From positions 45,510,368 to 45,574,367 of the forward strand of contig NC_084591.1 in the NCBI RefSeq assembly GCF_033807715.1: a DNA stretch of 64,000 nt. The letters run 5' to 3'. Below the pieces are notes generated by a model, which made no database searches, was not told the DNA's origin, and saw nothing but the letters and a program-made list of their open reading frames with translations. A program made the translations under genes and the position numbers. Source of the DNA: Cololabis saira (lineage: Eukaryota > Chordata > Actinopteri > Beloniformes > Belonidae). Of the stretch, positions 34,699 to 46,529 are shown in pieces (position 1 is the stretch's first letter; each line of letters opens with the position of its first letter).

Positions 34699-35925
34699 CA
34701 TCTAAGGTTAAAAGGTCAGGGTTCAGATTTCTCCATTTTCCAGGTTATACTATGAATTCTGTACTGAGTGAGTCATGTGACCAGTTCTGGGTCAGTCTAA
34801 TCAGTCAACAGCTGAGCTCTGGTTGCTAGGGGCAACAAGAACCTGATACAGAGGGAGCGGGAATGACTCAGCTGGATTTTTGGTTGTGACAAACCTGAAA
34901 TCACTCCAATTTGCGCTCAAACCGTAGCTCTTAGCAGAAAAACGAAAACATTTTGAGAAACAGAGAACCTACCAGATTATCTAAATGTTATTTTCATACA
35001 GATATTCCTTAAAATGTGTTAGTAACGGCAATTCGAAAACAAAAATGAGATTTTTTTTAAGAAAACTTCATTTAACATGGGAGTCAATGAAGAGAGAGAC
35101 AGGAACTGGCGTGTCTGTTGGCGCCCCCGTTAAAATCTTGTGCACACCACGCCTGTCAAAGTCACATTTTATAAATCACAACACCTATGTCTATATTCTG
35201 ACCAAAAATTATCTGTCTACCTTTTACGGTTTGGCCGTGACCTCGAGTTACAAATAAGAAATCATGTTTTTTTTTCAGTGTAACTACACTCTAGCAAACT
35301 GACTCCCGTGCTCTAGATTTGAAAAAAAGTGATTTCCAGTCCTCGCTTGAGGGCTCATATCTTGAAAAGTGTACATTTTAGGAAAAAACTGTTTCGGGTT
35401 TGGAGAGAGAAGAGAAGTTTTCCTCCGTTTTGAAGTTTGAATGACGTTTCTACGTGCAAGTATGAGAAAGATAGGTGACTCAGAAAAAAGGTGATTTTTT
35501 TTTTTTTTAACCTCCTCCCACCCACAGTGTGAAATGCTGCCCCATACAAATACATGGTCCCCATTAGTTTGGAAATTTGGAAATGTTTTTGCACTTCGTG
35601 CAAAAACTATTTGTGCCATCGCTCTGAAAATCCACAGGACTGTAGTTAAATTCAGGGTCTACAACTTTCTAAATTGGTTCAGAATTTTTCGAGTAACGGT
35701 GTGCGAGTGGTGAGGCCCCAAACTTCGCGCAATGCGTTCCGGATGGGGCAAAAAGCGCACGTTTGTGCACGTTGCGCAAAAACGTGCACGCCAATCGCTT
35801 ATAAAAGTCATACCAATCGATTCCCGATTAAGGCGCACGTTTCTACGTTTTTACTTTTCGCGTTTTCTCAAAGCTGTGGGACTAGTTACGCGCCAAAGTT
35901 TTTACGGAAGAATCTATAATAATAA
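34698..35925 (-). repeat. Block B copy 13 (outer half R, slot m3')
   Basis: R outer half: TTCATCTAAGGTTAAAAGG, GTCAGTCTAATCAGTCAACA, GGTTGCTAGGGGCAAC, GAATGACTCAGCTGG. Inner slot has a T run then CCTCCTCCCACCCACAGTG and ends ATACATGGTCCCC. AAAAACTGTTTCGGG replaces AAAAACAGTCCGGGG. Confidence 0.92.
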
Positions 35926-36438
35926 GCCTGAGCAATAGTATGAGTGCCTCGTGCTGCGCACGAGGCACTCCTCCTCCATTGAGCTTGCGCATCTCAATGG
36001 AGGAGGAGTGCCACGTGGCGCAGCCGTGGCACTAATAAGCCTGAGCAATAGTATTAGTGCCTCGTGCTGCGCACGAGGCACTCCTCCTCCATTGAGCTTG
36101 CGCATCTCAATGGAGGAGGCGTGCCACGTGGCGCAGCCGTGGCACTAATAAATAAGCCTGAGCAATAGTATGAGTGCCTCGTGCTGCGCACGAGGCACTC
36201 CTCCTCCATTGAGCTTGCGCATCTCAATGGAGGAGGAGTGCCACGTGGCGCAGCCGTGGCACTAATAAGCCTGAGCAATAGTATTAGTGCCTCGTGCTGC
36301 GCACGAGGCACTCCTCCTCCATTGAGCTTGCGCATCTCAATGGAGGAGGCGTGCCACGTGGCGCAGCCGTGGCACTAACTAGACCAAAATTCCCGGGAAA
36401 TTTTGAAGTGCCACGGACTACTGCCGGATGATCGCGGG
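35926..36438. repeat. Four C units plus linker D
   Basis: C units start at 35926, 36039, 36156 and 36269; D 36379-36438. The pair 35926/36039 recurs as 36156/36269, joined by TAATAAATAA, so a C dimer was duplicated. Confidence 0.94.
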
Positions 36439-37462
36439 ATGCACCCATGAAGGTCAAGGACTCGATACTTAGTCATTTGACACCACCCATGTCTCTGTAT
36501 GTCAAACCATTCAAAAGATATTGGACTTTAACGTATCAGCCAATCAGAAGAAGGGGCGTGGCTAATTTGCACCAATGAGGGTCAGGGACTCGATACTTGG
36601 TCATTTGACACCACCCATGTCTCTGTATGTCAAACCATTCAAAAGATATTGGACTATAACGTATCGGCCAATCAGAAGAAGGGGCGTGGCTAATTTGCAC
36701 CAATGAGGGTCAGGGACTCCATACTTAGTCATTTGACACCACCCATGTCTCTGTATGTCAAACCATTCAAAAGATATTGGACTTTAACGTATCAGCCAAT
36801 CAGAAGAAGGGGAGGGACTAATTTGCACCAATGAGGGTCAGGGACTCCATACTTAGTCATTTGACACCACCCATGTCTCTGTATGTCAAACCATTCAAAA
36901 GATATTGGACTTTAACGTATCAGCCAATCAGAAGAAGGGGCGGGGCTAATTTGCACCAATGAGGGTCAGGGACTCCATACTTAGTCATTTGACACCACCC
37001 ATGTCTCTGTATGTCAAACCATTCAAAAGATATTGGACTTTAACGTATCAGCCAATCAGAAGAAGGGGCGTGGCTAATTTGCACCAATGAGGGTCAGGGA
37101 CTCGATACTTAGTCATTTGACACCACCCATGTCTCTGTATGTCAAACCATTCAAAAGATATTGGACTTTAACGTATCAGCCAATCAGAAGAAGGGGCGGG
37201 GCTAATTTGCACCAATGAGGGTCAGGGGCTCGATACTTAGTCATTTGACACCACCCATGTCTCTGTATGTCAAACCATTCAAAAGATATTGGACTTTAAC
37301 GTATCAGCCAATCAGAAGAAGGGGCGGGGCTAATTTGCACCAATGAGGGTCAGGGGCTCGATACTTAGTCATTTGATACCACCCGTGAGTCTCTATGTCA
37401 AACCATTCAAAAGATATTGGACTATAACGTATCGGCCAATCAGAAGAAGGGGCGGGGCTAAT
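36439..37462 (-). repeat. Satellite A array 13 (8 monomers) with AT-rich end
   Basis: The only class I array right of 31 kb. One monomer has the unusual GGGGAGGGACTAATTTG. AT-rich block 37459-37525. Confidence 0.97.
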
Positions 37463-37525
37463 ATGTATATATAATATACAAATGTAAATATTTATATGTA
37501 TAATAATAATAATATACATATATAT

Positions 37526-38764
37526 CCCATGAACCTGTCCCCAGCAGGACTGGGGATCATGTAAGGTCAAAAGGTCAGGGTTCAGATTCCTCCATTATCC
37601 AAGGTAAAGTATTATGAAGTCTGCATTGAGTGGGTCATGTGACTAGTTCTGGGTCACATGACCCGGAAGTATGGTAGTGTATATTGTATTGGAATGACTC
37701 AGCTAGTTCTTCGGATTTGACAAGCCTCAAATAACTTCACCTTGTAATCAAACTGTAGCTCCTAGCAGAAAAACAAAGACATCGTGAGAGAGACAGAACC
37801 CGGAAGATTCTGACAATCTTAATTTTATTCAGATATTCCTTAAAATGTGTTAGTAACGGCAATTCGAAAACAAAAATGAGATTTTTTTGAAGAAAACGTT
37901 ATTTATTATGGGAGTCAATGGAGAGAAAGACAGGATTTGGCATGGCTGTTAGTCTCCCCGTTCAAATTTTGTGCACACCACGCCTGTCAAAGTCACATTT
38001 TATGAATCACAAAACCTATGTCTATATTCTGACCAAAAATGATCTGTCTACCTTTTACGGTTTGGCCGTGAGGTCGAGTTACAAATAAAAATTATGATCA
38101 TTTTTTTAAAGTCTCTCGCACTCTGATCAATTAGAACCGCACTGAAGATTTGACAAAAAAGTGATTTCCAGTCCTCGCTTGAGCGCTCATATCTTGAAAA
38201 GTGTACATTTTAGGAAAAAACAGTCCGGGGTTTAGAGAGAGAAGAGAAGTTTTCCTCCGTTTTGAAGTTTGAATGACCTTTCTACGTGCAAGTATGAGAA
38301 AGATAGGTGACTCAGAAAAAAGGTGATTTTTTTTTTTTTAACCTCATCCCACACACAGTGTGAAATGCTGCCCCATACAAATACATGGTCCCCATTAGTT
38401 TGGAAATTTGGAAATGTTTTTGCACTTCGTGCAAAAACTATTCGTGCCATCGTTCTGAAAATCCACAGGAATGTAGTTAAATTCAGGGCCTACAACTTTC
38501 TAAATCGGTTCAGAATTTTTCGAGTAACGGTATGCGAGTGGTGAGGCCCCAAAGTTCACGCAATGCGTTCCGGATGGGGCAAAAAGCGCACGTTTGTGCA
38601 CGTTGCGCAAAAACGTGCACGCCAATCGCTTATAAAAGTCATACCAATTGATTCCCGATTAAGGCGCACGTTTCTACGTTTTTACTTTTTGAGTTTTCTC
38701 AAAGCTGCGCAACTAGTTACGCGCCGAAGTTTATACGGAAGAATATGGAATAATAAATAAATAA
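37526..38764 (-). repeat. Block B copy 14 (outer half P, slot m3')
   Basis: P outer half, a middle part like copy 6 (AACCTATGTCTATATTCTG, GAATGACCTTTCTACG) and a T-run slot with CCTCATCCCACACACAGTG and ATACATGGTCCCC: a three-way mosaic. Confidence 0.92.
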
Positions 38765-39144
38765 GCCTGAGCAATAGTATTAGTGCCTCGTGCTGCGCAC
38801 GAGGCACTAATACTGGAGGAGGCGTGCCACGTGGCGCAGCCGTGGCACTAATAAATAAGCCTGAGCAATAGTATGAGTGCCTCGTGCTGCGCACGAGGCA
38901 CTCCTCCTCCATTGAGCTTGCGCATCTCAATGGAGGAGGAGTGCCACGTGGCGCAGCCGTGGCACTAATAAATAAGCCTGAGCAATAGTATGAGTGCCTC
39001 GTGCTGCGCACGAGGCACTCCTCCTCCATTGAGCTTGCGCAGCTCAATGGAGGAGGCGTGCCACGTGGCGCAGCCGTGGCACTAACTAGACAAAATTCCC
39101 GGGAAATTTTGAAGTGCCACGGACTACTGCCGGATGATAGCGGG
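38765..39144. repeat. Three C units (first internally deleted) plus linker D
   Basis: Units at 38765, 38859 and 38976; D 39086-39144 (GATGATAGCGGGG variant). In the first unit GAGGCACTAATACTGGAGG replaces the middle stem, so its left arm and loop are lost. Confidence 0.92.
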
Positions 39145-39258
39145 GCTTATTTGCACCGATGAAGGTCAAGGACTCGATACTTAGTCATTTGACACCACCC
39201 ATGACTCTCTATGTCAAACCATTCAAAAGTTATTACAGAAAATATGTATTAGGCTAAT
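39145..39258 (-). repeat. Truncated A monomer
   Basis: GGCTTATTTGCACCGATGAA, CTCGATACTTAGTCATTTGA, ending AAGTTATTACAG and AATATGTATTAGGC before the 12-mers. Confidence 0.88.
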
Positions 39259-39483
39259 AGAACCGCTAACAAGACCGCTAACGGGACCGCTAACGGGATA
39301 GCTAACAGAACCGCTAACGGAACCTCTAACGGGATCGCTAACTGAACCGCTAACGGGATCGCTAAAGGGATCGCAAACGGGACCGCTAACGGGACCGCTA
39401 ACCGAGCCGCTAACGGAATCGCTAACCGAGCCGCTAACGGAACCGCTAACGGAACCGCTAACGGGACCGCTAACGGGACTGCT
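39259..39483 (-). repeat. Short 12 bp minisatellite array (about 19 units)
   Basis: Same unit family as 32781-34299, including GGGATAGCTAAC, AACCTCTAAC and GGGATCGCAAAC variants. It stops in GGGACTGCT and is joined directly to the very end of a B block, with no 39 bp or GT part. Confidence 0.95.
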
Positions 39484-39696
39484 GAAGTTTATACGGAAGA
39501 ATAAATAAATAAACAAATAAATAATAAGCCTGAGCAATAGTATGAGTGCCTCGTGCTGCGCACGAGGCACTCCTCCTCCATTGAGCTTGCGCATCTCAAT
39601 GGAGGAGGAGTGCCACGTGGCGCAGCCGTGGCACTAACTAGACAAAATTCCCGGGAAATTTTGAAGTGCCACGGACTACTGCCGGATGATCGCGGG
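39484..39696. repeat. B-block tail remnant, one C unit, linker D
   Basis: 39484-39527 retains only GAAGTTTATACGGAAGAAT and an AAATAAATAAACAAATAA spacer of a B block. C 39528-39637, D 39638-39696. About 1.2 kb of B plus the 39 bp/GT section is missing compared with other class II cassettes. Confidence 0.9.
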
Positions 39697-39798
39697 GCTT
39701 ATTTGCACCCATGAAGGTCAAGGACTCGATACAGATTCCAATGACACCACCCATGACTCTCTATGTCAAACCATTCAAAAGTTATTACAGAAAATATA
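39697..39798 (-). repeat. Truncated A monomer (seed-like form)
   Basis: Has CTCGATACAGATTCCAATGA in place of CTTAGTCATTTGA. Read on the minus strand this is closer to the 128 bp module of the intact element (63610-63830) than class I monomers are. Confidence 0.88.
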
Positions 39799-40949
39799 GA
39801 ACCGCTAACTGAACCGCTAACGGGATCGCTAACGGGATCGCTAACGGGACCGCTAACGGGACCGCTAACCGAGCCGCTAACGGGATCGCTAACCGAGCCG
39901 CTAACAACCGCTAACGGAACCGCTAACGGGACCGCTAACGGGACCGCTAACGGAACCGCTAACGGGACCGCTAACGGGATCGCTAACGGGACCGCTAACG
40001 GGATCGCTAACGGGATCGCTAACGGGATCGCTAACGGGACCGCTAACCGAGCCGCTAATGGGATCGCTAACGGGACCGCTAACAGAACCGCTAACAGAAC
40101 CGCTAACGGGATCGCTAACAACCGCTAGCGGAACCGCTAACGGGACCGCTAATGGGATTGCTAACGGGACCGCTAACGGGGTCGCTAACTGGACCGCTAA
40201 CGGGATCGCTAACTGGACTGCTAACGGTACCGCTAACGGGATCGCTAACGGAATCGCTAACTGAACCGCTAACGGGACCGCTAACCGAGCCGCTAACGGG
40301 ATTGCTAACCGAGCCGCTAATGGGATCGCTAATGGGACCGCTAACAACCGCTAACGGAACCGCTAACAGGACCGCTAACAGAACCGCTAACAGAACCGCT
40401 AACGGGACCGCTAACGGGATCGCTAACAACCGCTAGCGGAACCGCTAACGGGACCGCTAACGGGGTCGCTAACTGGACCGCTAACGGGATCGCTAACTGG
40501 ACCGCTAACGGGACCGCTAACGGGATCGCTAACGGAATCGCTAACTGAACCGCTAACGGGACCGCTAACGGGATCGCTAACAACCGCTAGCGGAACCGCT
40601 AACGGGACCGCTAACGGGGTCGCTAACTGGACCGCTAACGGGATCGCTAACTGGACCGCTAACGGGACCGCTAACGGGACCGCTAACGGGATCGCTAACG
40701 GAATCGCTAACTGAACCGCTAACGGGACCGCTAACCGAGCCGCTAACGGGATCGCTAACCAAGCCGCTAACGGGATCGCTAACGGGATCGCTAACAACCG
40801 CTAACGGGACCGCTAACGGGATTGCTAACGGGACCGCTAACGGGGTCGCTAACTGGACCGCTAACGGGATCGCTAACTGGACCGCTAACGGGACCGCTAA
40901 CGGGATCGCTAACAGGACCGCTAACAGAACCGCTAACGGGACCGCTAAC
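39799..40949 (-). repeat. 12 bp minisatellite array (about 96 units)
   Basis: Blocks bounded by AACCGCTAGCGG at about 40127, 40431 and 40585, about 154 bp or a multiple apart. Confidence 0.97.
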
Positions 40950-41256
40950 ACCAATAACACTACCATCCCATAATAAACACCTACCATCCCATAATAACAC
41001 TAACATCCCATAATAACACTAACATCCTATAAAAACACCTGCCATCCCATAATAACACTAACATCCTATAAAAACACCTGCCATCCCATAATAACACTAA
41101 CATCCTATAAAAACACCTGACATCCCATAATAACACTAACATCCTATAAAAACACCTGTCATCCCATAATAACACTAACATCCTATAAAAACACCTGACA
41201 TCCCATAATAACACTAACATCCTATAAAAACACCTGACATCCCATAATAACACCTA

Positions 41257-41257
<1 letters not shown>
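40950..41257 (-). repeat. 39 bp tandem repeat (308 bp)
   Basis: Same length as the copies at 34300, 46530 and 52457. CACCTGCC and CACCTGAC units alternate in a fixed order. Confidence 0.96.

Positions 41258-41258
<1 letters not shown>

Positions 41259-41304
<46 letters not shown>
41259..41304 (+). repeat. (GT)23 microsatellite
   Basis: Shortest of six GT tracts; same flanks (CACCTATC / TTCATCTAAGG). Confidence 0.99.
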
Positions 41305-41305
<1 letters not shown>

Positions 41306-42541
41306 CATCTAAGGTTAAAAGGTCAGGGTTCAGATTTCTCCATTTTCCAGGTTATACTATGAAGTCTGTACTGAGTGAGTCATGTGACCAGTTCTGGGTC
41401 AGTCTAATCAGTCAACAGCTGAGCTCTGGTTGCTAGGGGCAACAAGAACCTGATACAGAGGGAGCGGGAATGACTCAGCTGGATTTTTGGTTGTGACAAA
41501 CCTGAAATCACTCCACTTTGCGCTCAAACCGTAGCTCTTAGCAGAAAAACGAAAACATTTTGAGAAACAGAAAACCTACCAGATTATCTAAATGTTATTT
41601 TCATACAGATATTCCTTAAAATGTGTTAGTAACGGCAATTCGAAAACAAAAATGAGATTTTTTTTAAGAAAACTTCATTTAACATGGGAGTCAATGAAGA
41701 GAGAGACAGGAACTGGCGTGTCTGTTGGCTCCCCCGTTAAAATTTTGTGCACACCACGCCTGTCAAAGTCACATTTTATAAATCACAACACCTATGTCTA
41801 TATTCTGACCAAAAATTATCTGTCTACCTTTTACGGTTTGGCCGTGACCTCGAGTTACAAATAAGAAATCATGTTTTTTTTTCAGTGTAACTACACTCTA
41901 GCAAACTGACTCCCGTGCTCTAGATTTGAAAAAAAGTGATTTCCAGTCCTCGCTTGAGGGCTCATATCTTGAAAAGTGTACATTTTAGGAAAAAACTGTT
42001 TCGGGTTTGGAGAGAGAAGAGAAGTTTTCCTCCGTTTTGAAGTTTGAATGACGTTTCTACGTGCAAGTATGAGAAAGATACGTGACTCAGAAAAAAGGTG
42101 GATTTTGTCTTTTTTCTCGACATTTTCCCATCCGCTTTGAATGGCGCCATAGGAATACATAGGGAAAATGAGCTCCCCATTAGTTTGGAAATTTGGAAAT
42201 GTTTTTGCACTTCGTGCAAAAACTATTCGTGCCATCGTTCTGAAAATCCACAGGACTGTAGTTAAATTCAGGGCCTACAACTTTCTAAATCGGTTCATAG
42301 TTTTTCGAGTAACGGTGTGCGAGTGGTGAGGCCCCAAAGTTCACGCAATGCGTTCCGGATGGGGCAAAAAGCGCACGTTTGTGCACGTTGCGCAAAAACG
42401 TGCACGCCAATCGCTAATAAAAGTCATACCCATCGATTCCCGATTAAGGCGCACGTTTCTACGTTTTTACTTTTCGCGTTTTCTCAAAGCTGTAGGAGGA
42501 GTAGCCGGACAAAGTTTTTACGGAAGAACATATAATAATAA
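41305..42541 (-). repeat. Block B copy 15 (outer half R, slot m4)
   Basis: Inner slot: TTTTTTCTCGACATTTTCCC, GAATGGCGCCATAGGAATAC, GGGAAAATGAGCTCC. Right end GTAGGAGGAGTAGCCGGAC replaces GGGACTAGTTACGCGCCG. No C follows. Confidence 0.92.
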
Positions 42542-42714
42542 CTAGACAAAATTCCCGGGAAATTTTGAAGTGCCACGGACTACTGCCGGATGATCGCGGG
42601 GCTTATTTGCACCCATGAAGGTCAAGGACTCGATACTTAGTCATTTGACACCACCCATGACTCTCTATGTCAAACCATTCAAAAGTTATTACAGAAAATA
42701 TGTAATAGGCTAAT
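42542..42714. repeat. Linker D plus truncated A monomer
   Basis: D 42542-42600; the A fragment has the CTTAGTCATTTGA form and ends AATATGTAATAGGC. Confidence 0.9.
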
Positions 42715-43710
42715 AGAACCGCTAACAAGACCGCTAACGGGATAGCTAACAGAACCGCTAACGGAACCTCTAACGGGATCGCTAACTGAACCGCTAACGG
42801 GATCGCTAAAGGGATCGCTAACGGGACCGCTAACGGGACCGCTAACCGAGCCGCTAACGGAATCGCTAACCGAGCCACTAACAACCGCTAACGGAACCGC
42901 TAACGGGACCGCTAACGGGACCGCTAACGGGACCGCTAATGGGATCGCTAACGGAACCGCTAACGGGACCGCTAACGGGACCGCTAACGGGACCGCTAAC
43001 GGGACCGCTAACGGGACCGCTAACGGGATCGCTAACGGGATCGCTAACGGAGCCGCTAATGGGGTCGCTAACGGGACCGCTAACAACCGCTAACGAAACC
43101 GCTAACAGTACCGCTAACAGAACCGCTAACTGAACCGCTAACGGGATCGCTAACGGGACCGCTAACCGAATCGCTAACCTAGCCGCTAACAACCGCTAAC
43201 GGGACCGCTAACGGGACCGCTAACGGGACCGCTAATGGGATCGCTAACGGAACCGCTAACGGGACCGCTAACGGGACCGCTAACGGGACCGCTAACGGGA
43301 CCGCTAACGGGATCGCTAATGGAGCCGCTAATGGGGTCGCTAACGGGACCGCTAACAACCGCTAACGGAACCGCTAACAGGACCGCTAACCGAGCCGCTA
43401 ACGGAATCGCTAACCGAGCCGCTAACAACCGCTAACGGAACCGCTAACGGGACCGCTAACGGGACCGCTAACGGGATCGCTAACGGAACCGCTAACGGGA
43501 CCGCTAACGGGACCGCTAACGGGATCGCTAACGGGACCGCTAACCGAGCCGCTAACGGGATTGCTAACGGGATCGCTAACAACCGCTAACGGGACCGCTA
43601 ACGGGATTGCTAACGGGGTCGCTAACTGGACCGCTAACGGGATCGCTAACTGGACCGCTAACGGGATCGCTAACAGGACCGCTAACAGAACCGCTAACGG
43701 GACCGCTAAC
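42715..43710 (-). repeat. 12 bp minisatellite array (about 83 units)
   Basis: Contains runs of five or six identical GGGACCGCTAAC units and GGAGCCGCTAAT, GGGGTCGCTAAC pairs repeated at about 43045 and 43320. Divided by AACCGCTAAC at about 42880, 43082, 43188, 43355, 43424 and 43578. Confidence 0.97.
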
Positions 43711-43895
43711 ACCAATAACACTACCATCCCATAATAAACACCTACCATCCCATAATAACACTAACATCCTATAAAAACACCTGCCATCCCATAATAACGC
43801 TAAAAACCTTAAAAAAACACCTGCCATCCCATAATAACACTAACATCCTATAAAAACACCTGCCATCCCATAATAACACTAACATCCTATAAAAA
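43711..43895 (-). repeat. Short 39 bp repeat (185 bp)
   Basis: Lacks the GT tract; includes the degenerate unit AACGCTAAAAACCTTAAAA. Ends ATAAAAATAAAATGGGGATC at a P-type B block. Confidence 0.95.
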
Positions 43896-43899
43896 TAAA

Positions 43900-45103
43900 A
43901 TGGGGATCATGTAAGGTCAGGGTTCAGATTCCTCCATTATCCAAGGTAAAGTATTATGAAGTCTGCATTGATGTGTCATGTGACCAGTTCTGGGTCACAT
44001 GACCCGGAAGTATGGTAGTGTATATTGTATTGGAATGACTCAGCTAGTTTTTTGGATTTGACAAGCCTCAAATAACTTCACCTTGTAATCAAACTGTAGC
44101 TCCTATCAGAAAAACAAAGACATCGTGAGAGAGACAGAACCCGGAAGATTCTGACAATCTTAATTTTATTCAGATATTCCTTAAAATGTGTTAGTAACGG
44201 CAATTCGAAAACAAAAATGAGATTTTTTTTAAGAAAACTTCATTTAACATGGGAGTCAATGAAGAGACAGACAGGAATTGGCGTGTCTGTTGGCTCCACC
44301 GTTAAAATTTTGTGCACACCACGCCTGTGAAAGTCACATTTTATAAATCACAACACCTATGTCTATATTCTGACCAAAAATGATCTGTCTACCTTTTACG
44401 GTTTGGCCGTGACCTCGAGTTACAAATAAGAAATCATGTTTTTTTTTCAGTGTAACTACACTCTAGCAAACTGACTCCCGTGCTCTAGATTTGAAAAAAA
44501 GTGATTTCCAGACCTCGCTTGAGGGCTCATATCTTGAAAAGTGTACATTTTAGGAAAAAACAGTCCGGGGTTTAGAGAGAGAAGAGAAGTTTTCCTCCGT
44601 TTTGAAGTTTGAATGACGTTTCTACGTGCAAGTATGAGAAAGATACGTGACTCTGAAAAAAGGTGAATTTTGTCTTTTTTCTCGACATTTTCCCATCCGC
44701 TTTGAATGGCGCCATAGGAATACATGGCAAAATGGTCTCCCCATTAGTTTGGAAATTTGGAAATGTTTTTGCACTTCGTGCAAAAACTATTCGTGCCATC
44801 GTTCTGAAAATCCACAGGACTGTAGTTAAATTCAGGGCCTACAACTTTCTAAATCGGTTCATAATTTTTCGAGTAACGGTGTGCGAGTGGTGAGGCCCCA
44901 AAGTTCACGCAATGCGTTCCGGATGGGGCAAAAAGCGCACGTTTGTGCACGTTGCGCAAAAACGTGCACGCCAATCGCTAATAAAAGTCATACCCATCGA
45001 TTCCCGATTAAGGCGCACGTTTCTACGTTTTTACTTTTCGCGTTTTCTCAAAGCTGTAGGAGGAGTAGCCGGACAAAGTTTTTACGGAAGAATAAATAAA
45101 TAA
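43900..45103 (-). repeat. Block B copy 16 (outer half P, slot m4')
   Basis: The P outer half starts later than usual (TGGGGATCATGTAAGGTCAG), lacking the CCATGAACCTGTCC edge. Middle and inner parts are of R-copy type (AATCATGTTTTTTTTTCAG). Slot has ACATGGCAAAATGGTCTCC. Confidence 0.92.
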
Positions 45104-45263
45104 CTAGACAAAATTCCCGGGAAATTTTGAAGTGCCACGGACTACTGCCGGATGATCGCGGGGCTTTTTTGCACCCATGAAGGTCAAGGACTCGATACAG
45201 ATTCCAATGACACCACCCATGACTCTCTATGTCAAACCATTCAAAAGTTATTACAGAAAATAT
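45104..45263. repeat. Linker D plus seed-like truncated A monomer
   Basis: D 45104-45162; then GGCTTTTTTGCACCCATG and the CAGATTCCAATGACACC form. Confidence 0.9.
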
Positions 45264-46529
45264 AGAACCGCTAACTGAACCGCTAACGGGATCGCTAACG
45301 GGATCGCTAACGGGACCGTTAACGGGACCGCTAACCGAGCCGCTAACGGGATCGCTAACCGAGCCGCTAACAACCGCTAACGGAACCGCTAACGGGACCG
45401 CTAATGGGATCGCTAACGGAACCGCTAACGGGATCGCTAACGGGATCGCTAACGGGATCGCTAACCGAGCCGCTAATGGGATCGCTAACGGGACCGCTAA
45501 CAACCGCTAACAGAACCGCTAACGGGACCGCTAACAGAACCGCTAACGGGATCGCTAACAACCGCTAGCGGAACCGCTAACGGGACCGCTAATGGGATTG
45601 CTAACGGGACCGCTAACGGGGTCGCTAACTGGACCGCTAACGGGACCGCTAACCGAGCCGCTAATGGGATCGCTAACGGGACCGCTAACAACCGCTAACA
45701 GAACCGCTAACGGGACCGCTAACAGAACCGCTAACGGGATCGCTAACAACCGCTAGCGGAACCGCTAACGGGACCGCTAATGGGATTGCTAACGGGACCG
45801 CTAACTGGACCGCTAACGGTACCGCTAACGGGATCGCTAACGGAATCGCTAACTGAACCGCTAACGGGACCACTAACCGAGCCGCTAATGGGATTGCTAA
45901 CCGAGCCGCTAATGGGATCGCTAACGGGACCGCTAACAACCGCTAACGGAACCGCTAACAGGACCGCTAACAGAACCGCTAACAGAACCGCTAACGGGAC
46001 CGCTAACGGGATCGCTAACAACCGCTAGCGGAACCGCTAACGGGACCGCTAACGGGGTCGCTAACTGGACCGCTAACGGGATCGCTAACTGGACCGCTAA
46101 CGGGATCGCTAACGGAATCGCTAACTGAACCGCTAACGGGACCGCTAACGGGATCGCTAACAACCGCTAGCGGAACCGCTAACGGGACCGCTAACGGGGT
46201 CGCTAACTGGACCGCTAACGGGATCGCTAACTGGACCGCTAACGGGACCGCTAACGGGACCGCTAACGGGATCGCTAACGGAATCGCTAACTGAACCGCT
46301 AACGGGACCGCTAACCGAGCCGCTAACGGGATCGCTAACCAAGCCGCTAACGGGATCGCTAACGGGATCGCTAACAACCGCTAACGGGACCGCTAACGGG
46401 ATTGCTAACGGGACCGCTAACGGGGTCGCTAACTGGACCGCTAACGGGATCGCTTACTGGACCGCTAACGGGACCGCTAACGGGATCGCTAACAGGACCG
46501 CTAACAGAACCGCTAACGGGACCGCTAAC
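45264..46529 (-). repeat. 12 bp minisatellite array (about 105 units)
   Basis: GCTAGCGG block starts at about 45568, 45756, 46024 and 46168. Contains one GTTAAC and one GCTTAC point variant. Confidence 0.97.

Noticed and set aside
34608..34829. Frame starting with (CV)n from the GT tract
   Set aside because: Alternating Cys-Val from a microsatellite; length follows the GT repeat number.
35926..36378. C units as a CRISPR array
   Set aside because: No unique spacers between units; units are directly adjacent, joined by TAA, in a eukaryotic context.
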